Positions 25,762 to 33,767 of a DNA stretch of 64,000 nt are shown piece after piece. Under the pieces are notes generated by a model. That model saw nothing but the letters and a program-made list of their open reading frames with translations, did not search any database and was not told the origin of the DNA. The stretch is from Streptomyces adelaidensis (GTDB lineage: Bacteria; Actinomycetota; Actinomycetes; Streptomycetales; Streptomycetaceae), in the NCBI RefSeq assembly GCF_016598475.1, contig NZ_JAEMUX010000025.1, forward strand, positions 1 through 64,000, given 5' to 3'. How positions within the stretch are numbered: position 1 is the first letter of the stretch; each line of letters opens with the position of its first letter. A program made the position numbers and the translations under genes.

Positions 25762-26196
25762 TCAGGAGGGCTCGTCCGGGAGCAGGCCCAGCTGGCCCAG
25801 GAACTCCATCTCGTCGAAGTAGAGCCGGTATTCGGTGATCCGGCCGTCCTTCACGGTGGCGAAGTCCACTCCGCGGATCTTGACCTCCTTGTTGGTCGCG
25901 GGAAGGGTCTCGCCGGTGGGCAGCTGGATCGGCCCGGTGTTCGTGCCGCTGAAGAACCCTTCGTCGATGGCCGTGTCGCCGACCTCGTACGCGTGCAGCG
26001 TCTCGAACTTCCCGTCGGGTACGGCGTCCGTCATCTGCCGCCAGTACTCGATGATGCCGTCGCGTCCGCGGATCTCGCCGCCGTCGGGGGTGACGGCGAC
26101 CGCGTCCTCGGCGTACAGAGCGCTGAGGGCCTTCAGGTCCGGGTGCGTGGTCACCGCGTCCGTGAGCCGGTCCATGACCTCACGTGCCTGTCCCAT
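25762..26196 (-). CDS. SnoaL-like / NTF2-fold protein
   Basis: A 144-residue nuclear-transport-factor-2-like protein of the SnoaL/ketosteroid-isomerase superfamily: YAEDAVAVTPDGGEIRGRDGIIEYWRQM in the first third and GVDFATVKDGRITEYRLYFDEMEFLGQLGLLP at the end. Members bind small hydrophobic ligands, and some are cyclases or isomerases. A perfect GGAGGTGG sits 4 nt before ATG. It diverges from the SDR gene. Confidence 0.88.
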   Translation of the reverse strand: MGQAREVMDRLTDAVTTHPDLKALSALYAEDAVAVTPDGGEIRGRDGIIEYWRQMTDAVPDGKFETLHAYEVGDTAIDEGFFSGTNTGPIQLPTGETLPATNKEVKIRGVDFATVKDGRITEYRLYFDEMEFLGQLGLLPDEPS

Positions 26197-26309
26197 GAGC
26201 CACCTCCTGTGCAGGGGATCACCCGTCTCATTGTCCCACCGCACGCCTATCCTGGCCGGGCAGGACGTCCTTCGACCCGTACACGCGTTCATACGTTCAG
26301 GAGCAGCTC

Positions 26310-27086
26310 ATGGCCACCGCCGCACCGTCCGCCGCCTCCCGCGTCGCCGTCGTCACCGGTGCGAGCAGCGGGATCGGCGCCGCCACGGCCCGGCAGCTCG
26401 CCGCGGCGGGGTACCGCGTCGTGCTGACCGCGCGCCGCCGGGACCGGATCGACGCGCTGGCGGAGGAGATCGAGAAGGCGGGCGGCCAGGCCACCGCGTA
26501 CGTCCTGGATGTCACGGACCGGGCGGCGGTGGACGAGTTCGCGACCGCGTTCCGGACGATCGGCGTGCTGGTCAACAACGCGGGTGGCGCGCTCGGCGCC
26601 GACCCGGTGGCGACCGGCGACCCCGCCGACTGGCGGCAGATGTATGAGACGAACGTCATCGGCACCCTCAACCTCACCCAGGCCCTGCTGCCCGCGCTGA
26701 CCGCGAGCGGTGACGGCACGGTGGTCGTGGTGTCGTCGACGGCCGGGCACGGGACGTACGAGGGCGGCGGGGGCTATGTCGCCGCCAAGCACGGCGCGCA
26801 TGTCCTCGCCGAGACGCTGCGGCTGGAGATCGTCGGTACGCCGGTCCGGGTCATCGAGATCGCGCCCGGCATGGTCCGGACGGACGAGTTCGCCCTGACC
26901 CGCTTCGGCGGCGACGCGGCGAAGGCGGCGAGCGTCTACGACGGCGTCGCCGAGCCGCTGACCGCCGACGACGTCGCCGACACGATCACCTGGGCGGTCA
27001 CCCGGCCCAGCCATGTCAACGTCGACCTCCTCGTCCTGCGCCCCCGCGCCCAGGCCTCCAACACCAAGGTCCATCGGGAGCTGTGA
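26310..27086 (+). CDS. Short-chain dehydrogenase/reductase
   Basis: A 258-residue classical SDR. The NADP-binding motif is TGASSGIG (16-23), with basic residues in TARRRDR that favour NADP. NNAG is at 89-92, the catalytic Ser in VVSSTAG (about 142), and the YxxxK pair is Y156/K160 (GYVAAKHGAHV). The sequence resembles YdfG-like serine/3-hydroxy acid dehydrogenases. AGGAG lies 6 nt before ATG. The next small gene overlaps its stop (TGATG). Confidence 0.92.
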   Translation: MATAAPSAASRVAVVTGASSGIGAATARQLAAAGYRVVLTARRRDRIDALAEEIEKAGGQATAYVLDVTDRAAVDEFATAFRTIGVLVNNAGGALGADPVATGDPADWRQMYETNVIGTLNLTQALLPALTASGDGTVVVVSSTAGHGTYEGGGGYVAAKHGAHVLAETLRLEIVGTPVRVIEIAPGMVRTDEFALTRFGGDAAKAASVYDGVAEPLTADDVADTITWAVTRPSHVNVDLLVLRPRAQASNTKVHREL

Positions 27087-27247
27087 TGCCGCCGTCCGAC
27101 GACGATGCCCTCACCCCCGAGCAGCGCCGGCTCGCCGAGGAGACGAAGAACGAGCGGATCGTGTGGTGGTACCTCGGCTACTTCCTCTTCGGCATCCACC
27201 TCGTCGCGTTCGTGATGATCTACGCGGTCATGCACGCGGACCGGTAG
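27086..27247 (+). CDS. Small single-pass membrane protein
   Basis: A 53-residue protein: a charged N-terminus (PPSDDDALTPEQRRLAEETK) followed by one membrane helix WWYLGYFLFGIHLVAFVMIY and a short tail ending in MHADR. The ATG overlaps the stop of the SDR gene, implying translational coupling. Similar mini-proteins follow SDR genes in other Streptomyces. Function unknown. Confidence rests on the coding bias and the clean hydrophobic segment. Confidence 0.65.
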   Translation: MPPSDDDALTPEQRRLAEETKNERIVWWYLGYFLFGIHLVAFVMIYAVMHADR

Positions 27248-27266
27248 CCGGGGGAGGAGCGCGGGC

Positions 27267-28115
27267 TCAGCCGGCCGGGGACACCGCCTCCGCGTACGCC
27301 GTCGGGGGCACCCCGACCGTCGATGTGAAGTCGCGTACGAGGTGGGCCTGGTCGGCGTAGCCGAGGTCGGCGGCGAGGGCCGCCCAGTCGACCGCCCGTT
27401 CGGTCTCGGCGCGCTCCAGGGCCTCGTGGATGCGGAAGCGCAGGATCACCCTCCCCCACTCTCGGCTTCGCTCGAGCGGGGGGACCCCCATGGGGCCGAC
27501 GCCGACATACGCGGAGAACAGGCGCTGCAGGAGCCGTACGGACATGCCCTCGGCGCGGGCGAAGTCGGTGACGCGGCGGATCGTGCGGTCGGTGCGGACG
27601 CGGTCGACGAGGCCCATGGCGAGGTCGGCCTGGGGGTCGGGGCGCGGGTCGAGGCCGAGCAGGAACGCGTCGAGGGCCGTCACGCGGGCGTCCTCGTCGT
27701 CCGGGGCGAGGACCGTGTCCGGGACCGTGTCCGCGTACACCTCGGGCTGCCGGACCCGCCGGCCCGTCCACTGCGACACCGCCCGCTGCGGCGCGAAGGC
27801 ACGGAAGCCGCCCGGCCGGAACTTGATGCCGCACACCCGGCCCCGCCCCTCCAGCTTCTGCGCGAAGAGGCCGTGCTGGACGCCCGCGACCTCGACGAAG
27901 GGCTCCTGGCCCGGGAAGCGCTGGAAGACGATGTTGACGGCCGGGTGCGGGACCACGTACGAGACGTACGGCTCGCTGAGGTCCCAGTCGATCAGCCAGT
28001 ACTGCTCTACGTACCGGCGCAGCGGCTCGGCGGGCTCGACGCGGCGGAAGTCCACGCGCGCGAAGAGGTCCGCGGCGTCGACGATGCCTCGGGTGTCACG
28101 GCGTACGGGGGCCAT
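27267..28115 (-). CDS. AraC-family regulator interrupted by a short repeat insertion
   Basis: A 282-residue regulator with an N-terminal DUF6597-like ligand domain (about 20-130, PLRRYVEQYWLIDWDL, RGRVCGIKFRPGGFRAFAP) and a C-terminal AraC helix-turn-helix pair (about 175-275, AEGMSVRLLQRLFSAYVGVGP and LGYADQAHLVRDFTSTVGVPPTAY). Between GVGP and ILRFRIHEALERAE, where relatives read directly GVGPKWVILR, there are about 13 extra residues (MGVPPLERSREWG). These are encoded by a known Streptomyces dispersed palindrome. The frame is kept. The insert falls in the linker between the two HTH units and may impair DNA binding. The ATG has no clear ribosome-binding site; ATG at 28145 is an alternative. 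Confidence 0.85.
   Translation of the reverse strand: MAPVRRDTRGIVDAADLFARVDFRRVEPAEPLRRYVEQYWLIDWDLSEPYVSYVVPHPAVNIVFQRFPGQEPFVEVAGVQHGLFAQKLEGRGRVCGIKFRPGGFRAFAPQRAVSQWTGRRVRQPEVYADTVPDTVLAPDDEDARVTALDAFLLGLDPRPDPQADLAMGLVDRVRTDRTIRRVTDFARAEGMSVRLLQRLFSAYVGVGPMGVPPLERSREWGRVILRFRIHEALERAETERAVDWAALAADLGYADQAHLVRDFTSTVGVPPTAYAEAVSPAG
27447..27493. repeat. Palindromic Streptomyces mini-repeat inserted in the AraC gene
   Basis: The unit contains CTCCCCCACTCTCGGCTTCG followed by CTCGAGCGGGGGGACCCCCA. It folds through CCCCC/GGGGG and CTCG/CGAG pairs. From general knowledge this motif is scattered through many Streptomyces genomes, usually between genes; here it lies inside a coding sequence and preserves the frame. 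Confidence 0.7.
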
Positions 28116-28220
28116 GAGGGGGATCGTAGGAGGTGGCACTGACATCGGTGGCGGTGGCGGTGGCGGTGGCGATGCCGATGCTCAGGGGTGGAATAGGCGG
28201 GGCGGCCGCTGTCGAGCTAT

Positions 28221-28239
28221 AGTTGAATGGTCAACAACT
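28221..28239 (+). promoter_or_regulatory. Palindromic operator upstream of the LLM remnant
   Basis: AGTTGAATGGTCAACAACT contains the inverted repeat GTTGA-ATGG-TCAAC. It sits 2 nt before GGAGG and just after a possible TATAGT -10. The layout is that of a MarR-type or similar operator over a promoter, and it survived although most of the gene behind it is gone. Confidence 0.5.
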
Positions 28240-28255
28240 TGGAGGTTGAGCGACC

Positions 28256-28612
28256 ATGCAGGACGCGGTGCGCGAGTTCCGCCCGTACTTCGACGTCGCG
28301 CCGGTGTACGGCAACGGGCCCTCCCTGGAGGACTTCACCGACCAGACACCGCTGACCGTCGGCTCGCCGCAGCAGGTCATCGAAAAGACGCTGGCGTTCC
28401 GGGAGTACGCCGGTGACTACCAGCGGCAGCTGTTCCTGATCGACCACGCGGGGCTGCCGCTGAAGACCGTCCTCGAACAGCTCGACATGCTCGGCGAGGA
28501 GGTCGTGCCGGTGCTGCGGGAGGAGTTCGCGAAGGGGCGGCCGGCGGAGGTGCCGGACGCGCCGACGCACGGGGCGCTGGTGGCCGCCGCGGCGAAGGAG
28601 ACCGTGGCGTAA
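28256..28612 (+). pseudogene. LLM flavin monooxygenase with internal in-frame deletion
   Basis: The 118 residues correspond to the last third of a luciferase-like monooxygenase: FRPYFDVAPVYGNGPSLEDFTDQTPLTVGSPQQVIEKTL, QRQLFLIDHAGLPLKTVLEQLDMLGEEVVPVLREEF. A complete member has about 340 residues. Promoter, operator, GGAGG site and ATG are all present, but codon 2 leads straight into the C-terminal third. The N-terminal barrel with the flavin and substrate sites is missing, so it cannot be an active oxygenase. Confidence 0.75.
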
Positions 28613-28637
28613 AGGGGTGCGGGTGGTCTGTGGTTGC

Positions 28638-28666
28638 TCGCGCGGTTCCCCGCGCCCCTTGTGGGG
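28638..28666. repeat. Dispersed Streptomyces repeat, copy 3 (short)
   Basis: TCGCGCGGTTCCCCGCGCCC followed by CTTGTGGGG; the first part matches the copies at 10391 and 17428. It lies between the LLM remnant and the convergent glycosyltransferase. Confidence 0.6.
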
Positions 28667-28672
28667 TCGGTG

Positions 28673-29953
28673 TCAGGCCACGGGTTGTTTGTGATTGCTC
28701 GCGCCGGTCCTCGCGGGGCGCGCGTTCCGCAGTGTGCGGGTCCTTCTGTTCAGCCAGGTCCTCGCGCGGACGGACTCGCGTTGCCAGGTGCGTTGGAGGC
28801 GGGTCGTGCGTAGGTCGGTGAAGAGGGACTCGTACTTGGTGACGATGGGGGCCGGGTCGTAGCGGTGGGCGCTGCGCAGGGCGGCGCGGCCCATGGCGCG
28901 GCGGAGGTCGGCGTCGGTGACGAGGTCGAGGATGGCGTCGGCGAGGGCGTGGGGGGCGTCCATGGGGACGAGGCGGCCGTCGGTGCCGTCGGTGATGATC
29001 TCGGCGGGGCCCAGGGGGCAGTCGGTGCTGACGACGGGGACGCCGCAGCGCATGGCCTCGACGAGGGTCATGCCGAAGGACTCGGCCGCGGAGGCGCTGA
29101 CGACGATCGAGGCGCGCGCGAACTCGGCCTCGATGGGGGTCTGCGGGCCCATCAGATACGCGCGGCCGGTGAGGCGGAGGTCGTGGACGAGGGTCTCCAG
29201 ACGGTCCCGCTGCTTGCCGCTGCCGTAGATGCGCAGCTCCCAGTCCGGTTCCTTCGCGGCGACCTTCGCGAACGCCTCCAGGAGGAGGTCGAAGCGTTTG
29301 CCGCGGGCGAGGCGGCCGGCGGCGGCGATGACGGGGGTCGTGCCGTCGGACGGGGCGACCCCGGCCGCCGGGACGATGTTGGGGACCGACATCACCCGTA
29401 CGCCCGGCAGGTTCATCCGTGCGCGGTACACCTCCGCGTCGGCTTCCGTGGTCGTGACGACCGCGTCCAGGGTGCGGTAGTGCCGGGCGAGGACCTTGCG
29501 GAGCTGCTTGGTGTGGGCGTCGTGGCGCAGGTGCTCCTGGCCGATGCGCAGGGCGCGGCGGGGCGCGAAACGGGAGACGTAGACGTTGATGCCGGGGCGG
29601 GTGCCGATGACGACGTCCGCGTCGCAGCCGGCCAGATGGGCGCGGACCCGGAGGTCGGTGAGACGGCTGTACTGGTGGTGGCGCTTGTCGGCGGCCGGGA
29701 AGTCCGTGGCGGGCCGCGCGTGGTCGGGATCGCGCAGGTCGGGGCTGCTCGGCCGGACGTCCACCAGGGGGACGAGGGTGACCCTCGGGTCGACGGCGAA
29801 GCGCGGTTCGTCCAGGTGGCGGGCCATCGAGGCGATCTCCACGTCGTGATGGTCCGCCAGCGCCGCCGCCAGGTTCAGCGTCGTACGGACGGTGCCGCCG
29901 ATGGCGTACGCGTTGTGCAGCAGGAACACGATCTTCATGCGGCGGCGGCTCAT
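28673..29953 (-). CDS. GT4-family glycosyltransferase
   Basis: A 426-residue GT-B fold glycosyltransferase. The N-terminal half starts MKIVFLLHNAYAIGGTVRTTLNLAAAL, the acceptor-domain glycine loop. The C-terminal half has AAGRLARGKRFDLLLEAFAKVA and the donor-site E-x7-E motif in SAAESFGMTLVEAMRCGVPVVSTDC. The C-terminal 45 residues are strongly basic (RTRLQRTWQRESVRARTWLNRRTRTLRNARPAR), which may associate with the membrane. The start is placed five codons before MKIVF because GGGAAGG precedes it. Substrates are unknown; teichoic acid or capsule-like poly-glycerol synthesis is common for relatives. Confidence 0.88.
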   Translation of the reverse strand: MSRRRMKIVFLLHNAYAIGGTVRTTLNLAAALADHHDVEIASMARHLDEPRFAVDPRVTLVPLVDVRPSSPDLRDPDHARPATDFPAADKRHHQYSRLTDLRVRAHLAGCDADVVIGTRPGINVYVSRFAPRRALRIGQEHLRHDAHTKQLRKVLARHYRTLDAVVTTTEADAEVYRARMNLPGVRVMSVPNIVPAAGVAPSDGTTPVIAAAGRLARGKRFDLLLEAFAKVAAKEPDWELRIYGSGKQRDRLETLVHDLRLTGRAYLMGPQTPIEAEFARASIVVSASAAESFGMTLVEAMRCGVPVVSTDCPLGPAEIITDGTDGRLVPMDAPHALADAILDLVTDADLRRAMGRAALRSAHRYDPAPIVTKYESLFTDLRTTRLQRTWQRESVRARTWLNRRTRTLRNARPARTGASNHKQPVA

Positions 29954-30199
29954 GCACACCTTCCCGACGGTGTAGCGGTGCATTTGCATTTCTTCTCATT
30001 GATGTGGTTCTAGCCGGTGTTTCGGCCTTTGTACTCCATGTGCTCCCTCTGTCCGGGTTCCCGTGCGGGGCGGTGTCACACGGGCGTCGCGCTTCCACGG
30101 TGCTCCGGCGCGGTAAGCCGACCGTTCGGTGGGGGTGAGAGGCCGGTAAGAAGGGTGGTCCGGGGGTTCCGGCGTGGTGGTGTGTGCTCGTGGCCTTGG

Positions 30200-30205
30200 C
30201 AGACT
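30200..30205 (+). promoter_or_regulatory. Possible -10 element for a leaderless response-regulator mRNA
   Basis: CAGACT ends 6 nt before the GTG at 30212, and no Shine-Dalgarno sequence precedes that GTG. This is the spacing expected when transcription starts at the start codon, a common arrangement in Streptomyces. Confidence 0.4.
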
Positions 30206-30211
30206 GGTGGG

Positions 30212-30973
30212 GTGCCCCAGAACGTGCTGCTCGCCGAGGACGACCGTGCCATCCGCCATGCCCTGGAACGCGCGCTGACGCTGGAGGGGTACGCGGTCAC
30301 GGCGGTCGCCGACGGCGTCGAGGCGCTCGCCCAGGCGCACCGGAACCGGCCCGACGTGCTCGTGCTCGATGTGATGATGCCCGGCATAGACGGCCTCCAG
30401 GTCTGCCGCGTGCTCCGCGCGGAGGGTGACCGGACGCCGATCCTGATGCTCACCGCGCTCGTCGAGACCGCCGACCGGATCGCCGGCCTCGACGCCGGCG
30501 CCGACGACTACGTCGTCAAGCCGTTCGACGTGGAGGAGGTGTTCGCGCGGCTGCGGGCCTTGCTGCGGCGGACGGGCGGCGCGGACGCGTTCACGAGGCC
30601 GGCCCAGTCGCCGCCGGAGCCCGCTCCCGCCTCCGTCTCCGCTTCCGCTTCGTCCGCGCCGCACGACGGCGGTGGGCTGGTCACGGCCGCCGGGCTGCGG
30701 ATGGACGTACAGGCGCGGCGGGCCTGGCGCGGGGCGCGGGAGCTGGAGCTGACGCGGACCGAGTTCGACCTCCTCGAACTGCTCGTCCGCAACGCCGGCA
30801 TCGTCCTCGACCACGCCACCATCTACGACCGCATCTGGGGCTACGACTTCGGCCCCGGCTCCAAGAACCTCGCCGTCTACGTCGGTTATCTGCGCCGCAA
30901 GCTCGACGAGCCCGGGGCGCCCGCGCTGATCCACACCGTGCGTGGTGTGGGGTACGCGCTGCGGGAAGACTGA
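30212..30973 (+). CDS. OmpR/PhoB-family response regulator
   Basis: A 253-residue response regulator with a receiver domain (1-115; acidic pocket ED near 9-11, phospho-acceptor D53 in VLVLDVMMPGIDG, switch Thr in MLTAL, K in VVKPFDVEE) and a winged-helix DNA-binding domain (about 160-250; RTEFDLLELLVRNAGIVLDHATIYDRIWGY). The linker is an Ala/Pro/Ser stretch of about 35 residues. The paired sensor kinase starts 7 nt downstream. The initiator GTG lacks a ribosome-binding site and may be leaderless. Confidence 0.93.
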   Translation: MPQNVLLAEDDRAIRHALERALTLEGYAVTAVADGVEALAQAHRNRPDVLVLDVMMPGIDGLQVCRVLRAEGDRTPILMLTALVETADRIAGLDAGADDYVVKPFDVEEVFARLRALLRRTGGADAFTRPAQSPPEPAPASVSASASSAPHDGGGLVTAAGLRMDVQARRAWRGARELELTRTEFDLLELLVRNAGIVLDHATIYDRIWGYDFGPGSKNLAVYVGYLRRKLDEPGAPALIHTVRGVGYALRED

Positions 30974-30980
30974 GGGCGGC

Positions 30981-32501
30981 GTGCCGTCACGTCCCGTGCG
31001 GGTGCTGTCCCGTCTCCTCTCCCGGCTGCGCCCGGTGCCCTCGCTGCGGGCGACCTTCACCGTGTCGTTCGTGGCGGTGGCGTGCCTCGTCACCGTGCTC
31101 GTCGGCATCCTGAGCTACAGCGCGGCGGCGCGGCTGGTGCGGGTCGACGAGCAGACGGTGTTCGCGGAGGTCGTACGGGATCTGCGGGAGCTGGTCGAGC
31201 AGGAGCCGCTGACCCCGGAGGACTTCGCGCCGAGCGACAGCGGCGGCCCGCGCGACGACCTGATCCGCTCCGGCCGTACGGACGTCCAGGTCCTCGGCCC
31301 CGACGGGGAGATCCTCGACAAGGGCGCCCCCGGCCTGCCCGTACGCGACGCCGACCGCAGTACGGCCGACGCGGCGCTCCCCGGTGTGATGGTCGAGCAC
31401 GGCGAGGTCGAGGTCGGCGACGACCGCTACCGGGTGGTGACCGTCGCGCTCGGCGGCGGCCGGGGCGCCGTCCAGGTCGCCCAGGAGTTCAGCGACACGG
31501 AGGACCTGCTGCGGGAGTTGCAGCAGCGAACCCTGCTGTTCGTCTCGGGGGTCGTCATCTCGGCGGGTCTGTTCGGCTGGTGGCTGGCCTGGCGGCAGAC
31601 CCGGCGGCTGGTGCAGCTGGCGGGGGCGGCGGAGGACGTGGCCCGGACCGGGCGGCTGGGCATCCAGGTGCCGGTGGCCGGGCGGGACGAGGTGGGCCGG
31701 CTGGGGCGGTCCTTCGACCGGATGCTCGTACGGCTCGCGCAGTCCGAGGAGGACCAGCGGCGGCTCGTCCAGGATGCCGGGCACGAACTGCGGACCCCGC
31801 TGACGTCCCTGCGGACCAACATCTCGCTGCTCCGCCGCATCGACGAGCTGCCGCCCGGGGTGCGCGAGGAGCTCGTCGACGACCTCGCCCAGGAGGCCCG
31901 CGAACTCACCGACCTCGTCAACGAGTTGGTCGACCTCGCGGCCGGGCAGTCCAGCACCGAGCCCGTGCAGCGGCTCGAACTGGCCGACCTCGCGGAGGAC
32001 GTCGCGGCGACCGCCCGCCGGCGCACCGGGCGCGAGGTCGTCGTACGGGTGGCCGGCGACACGACCGTCGAGGGGCGCCCCGGCGCGCTCCAGCGGGCCG
32101 TGTCCAACCTGGTGGAGAACGCGGCGAAGTTCGACCGTGGGGGATCGGGGGTGATCGAGGTGGTGGTCGCGCGGGGGGCGGCGGGAAGCCCGGGAGAGCT
32201 GGGAGAGCTGGGCGATCTCGACGAACTCGGCGGGCTGGGCGGTGTGTTGGGTGCGGGGCCGGACGTCGTCCGTGTGGAGGTGCTGGACCGCGGCCCCGGC
32301 GTCCCCGACTGCGACCTGGAACGGATCTTCGACCGCTTCTACCGGGCGCCGGACGCCCGCAGCCTGCCCGGGTCCGGGCTGGGACTGTCCATCGTCCGGG
32401 CGGTGGCGGCGGCACACGGCGGGGCGCCGTTCGCGTTCCGGCGGGCGGGCGGGGGGCTGGTCACCGGGTTCACGGTGCGGGGGGTCGAGGGGGACGGGTA
32501 G
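30981..32501 (+). CDS. Sensor histidine kinase
   Basis: A 506-residue kinase. Membrane segments lie at about 27-50 and 185-203, flanking an extracytoplasmic domain of about 135 residues that senses an unknown signal. HAMP follows (to about 255), then the dimerisation domain with H268 in QDAGHELRTPLTSLRTN. The ATPase domain has the N-box NLVENAAKF, G1 box DRGPGVPD and GSGLGLSIVRAVAAAHGG. A Gly/Leu/Glu repeat (PGELGELGDLDELGGLGG) is inserted between the N and G1 boxes and is unusual there. It is the partner of the upstream regulator and resembles Streptomyces MprB-like cell-envelope kinases. Confidence 0.92.
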   Translation: MPSRPVRVLSRLLSRLRPVPSLRATFTVSFVAVACLVTVLVGILSYSAAARLVRVDEQTVFAEVVRDLRELVEQEPLTPEDFAPSDSGGPRDDLIRSGRTDVQVLGPDGEILDKGAPGLPVRDADRSTADAALPGVMVEHGEVEVGDDRYRVVTVALGGGRGAVQVAQEFSDTEDLLRELQQRTLLFVSGVVISAGLFGWWLAWRQTRRLVQLAGAAEDVARTGRLGIQVPVAGRDEVGRLGRSFDRMLVRLAQSEEDQRRLVQDAGHELRTPLTSLRTNISLLRRIDELPPGVREELVDDLAQEARELTDLVNELVDLAAGQSSTEPVQRLELADLAEDVAATARRRTGREVVVRVAGDTTVEGRPGALQRAVSNLVENAAKFDRGGSGVIEVVVARGAAGSPGELGELGDLDELGGLGGVLGAGPDVVRVEVLDRGPGVPDCDLERIFDRFYRAPDARSLPGSGLGLSIVRAVAAAHGGAPFAFRRAGGGLVTGFTVRGVEGDG

Positions 32502-32555
32502 GCGCGGGTGGCCGCGGTGGCGCCGCCGGCCCCCCGCCGGGCGGCTCGGCGGGGC

Positions 32556-33353
32556 TCATGGCGTGGGCCTGGTCGCCCCCGCGCTCCAGCGGCCGAGTAC
32601 CGGCTCGGTGAGGGTGCGGGCCGTCCAGCAGAGGGTCTGGCCGTGGCGTTCGAACAGGTCGTCGCGGTGGTCGAAGTGGCCGAGGTCGGCGACGACCTGA
32701 GCGGAGAGGTCGCAGGCGGTGGCGTGCGGGGCGCCGCAGGTGTCCCACTGGACGCCGGTGCGCGCGACCGCGTCGAACAGGGTCTCCCCGCCCTTGTTGG
32801 CGAAGCCGTCACGGGGGTCACCGGGGTCGGCGGTGTCACCGGGGTCGGCGGGGCCGTCGGGGCCGTCGGGGCCGGCGAACAGTTCGCCGATCGGCACCCA
32901 CGCGCCGCTGATCCTGAACTCCGGCCAGGCCAGCAGGATCTGGTCCGGCACGAAGGGCTTCAGGCGCGGGAAACGCGGATACCAGAAGCTCCCGTCGACG
33001 AGCAGTCCGCGTACCCGCGTCCGTATGCGGACGGCCCGCGCGACCGCCTCCAGCACCGCCATCCGCTGACTGCACGAGCCGCGGCCGAGCCGCAGGGTGC
33101 GTGAGACGCGCCGGCGGTCCTCGACCGAGTACACCGGCCGTACGCCCCGCGCGATGATCCGGTGCGCGCTCCGCAACGCGTCCCGTGGCGTCGCCTCGCT
33201 CAGCACCCGGCGCGCGACCGCCCCGACCAGCGGGTCGTCGTGGTCCAGGATCGCGGTGGCCCGCGTGGACCCGACCACCTCCGCCGGGTCCCTGGGCCGT
33301 GCCCCGGCCCGCTCCGCCTGCGTGTTGTACGACATGAGCAACCGACTGGTCAT
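32556..33353 (-). CDS. Transglutaminase-like domain protein
   Basis: A 265-residue protein with a transglutaminase/cysteine-protease-like core. It shows RLGRGSCSQRMAVLEAVARAVRIRTR with the probable catalytic Cys, GLLVDGSFWYPRFP, then HDS-type polar segments near the C-terminus. A Gly/Pro/Asp repeat (GPDGPDGPADPGDTADPGD) is inserted near residues 165-185 and is encoded by a tandem repeat. The family occurs in secondary metabolism and as stand-alone proteins; the substrate is unknown. The start is chosen at the first ATG that gives a reasonable N-terminus; the signals are weak. Confidence 0.65.
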   Translation of the reverse strand: MTSRLLMSYNTQAERAGARPRDPAEVVGSTRATAILDHDDPLVGAVARRVLSEATPRDALRSAHRIIARGVRPVYSVEDRRRVSRTLRLGRGSCSQRMAVLEAVARAVRIRTRVRGLLVDGSFWYPRFPRLKPFVPDQILLAWPEFRISGAWVPIGELFAGPDGPDGPADPGDTADPGDPRDGFANKGGETLFDAVARTGVQWDTCGAPHATACDLSAQVVADLGHFDHRDDLFERHGQTLCWTARTLTEPVLGRWSAGATRPTP

Positions 33354-33767
33354 GGCGGTCCGCGTCCCCGTCTTCGTTCTCGGTCCCCGGGCTCCGACAC
33401 CCGCTACCGGTCCCCGTGTGAGCGGTGCCCGTCCCCTACGGGCGCTCACGGGCCATCATCACACGGGCGGTCCGGCCGAGGGGCACTCGGAGGGCCGGGC
33501 CCGAGCGAGGCCCGCGAACTTCCCCGGGCTGCCGGCTGCCGGCAGCCGGCTGGCCTGTTCCCGTGGCCGATCGCTTTCGTAGTACTTCCACCGACCCCAT
33601 TGCGGCGGCGCGAAGCCGCCGACTACGGTCATTGTTGCGCTCACGGAGAGTGCTCAGTTGATTACTCACACATATCTTGCCTGCACGTTGACTGCGCGCC
33701 CCGGGCCGGCGACACCCGAGGAGGAGCCACCGACGCGGTAGGGACCGGACAATCCCTTCTCGTCGCA
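33354..33767. other. Divergent regulatory region
   Basis: About 410 nt between two divergent genes without a recognisable coding sequence. It holds the 20-bp palindrome at 33531, a second hairpin (CGGCGGC-GCGAA-GCCGCCG, 33603-33621), and a lower-GC stretch at about 33655-33690 that probably contains the promoter of the gene at 33768. Confidence 0.45.
33531..33550. repeat. Perfect 20-bp palindrome
   Basis: GCCGGCTGCCGGCAGCCGGC reads the same on both strands, with no loop. It could be an operator or a cruciform-forming site in the divergent region. Confidence 0.6.

Noticed and set aside
33603-33621. tRNA-like hairpin
   Set aside because: Only one stem is present; no cloverleaf or T-loop sequence could be found, and I saw no tRNA genes anywhere in the window.
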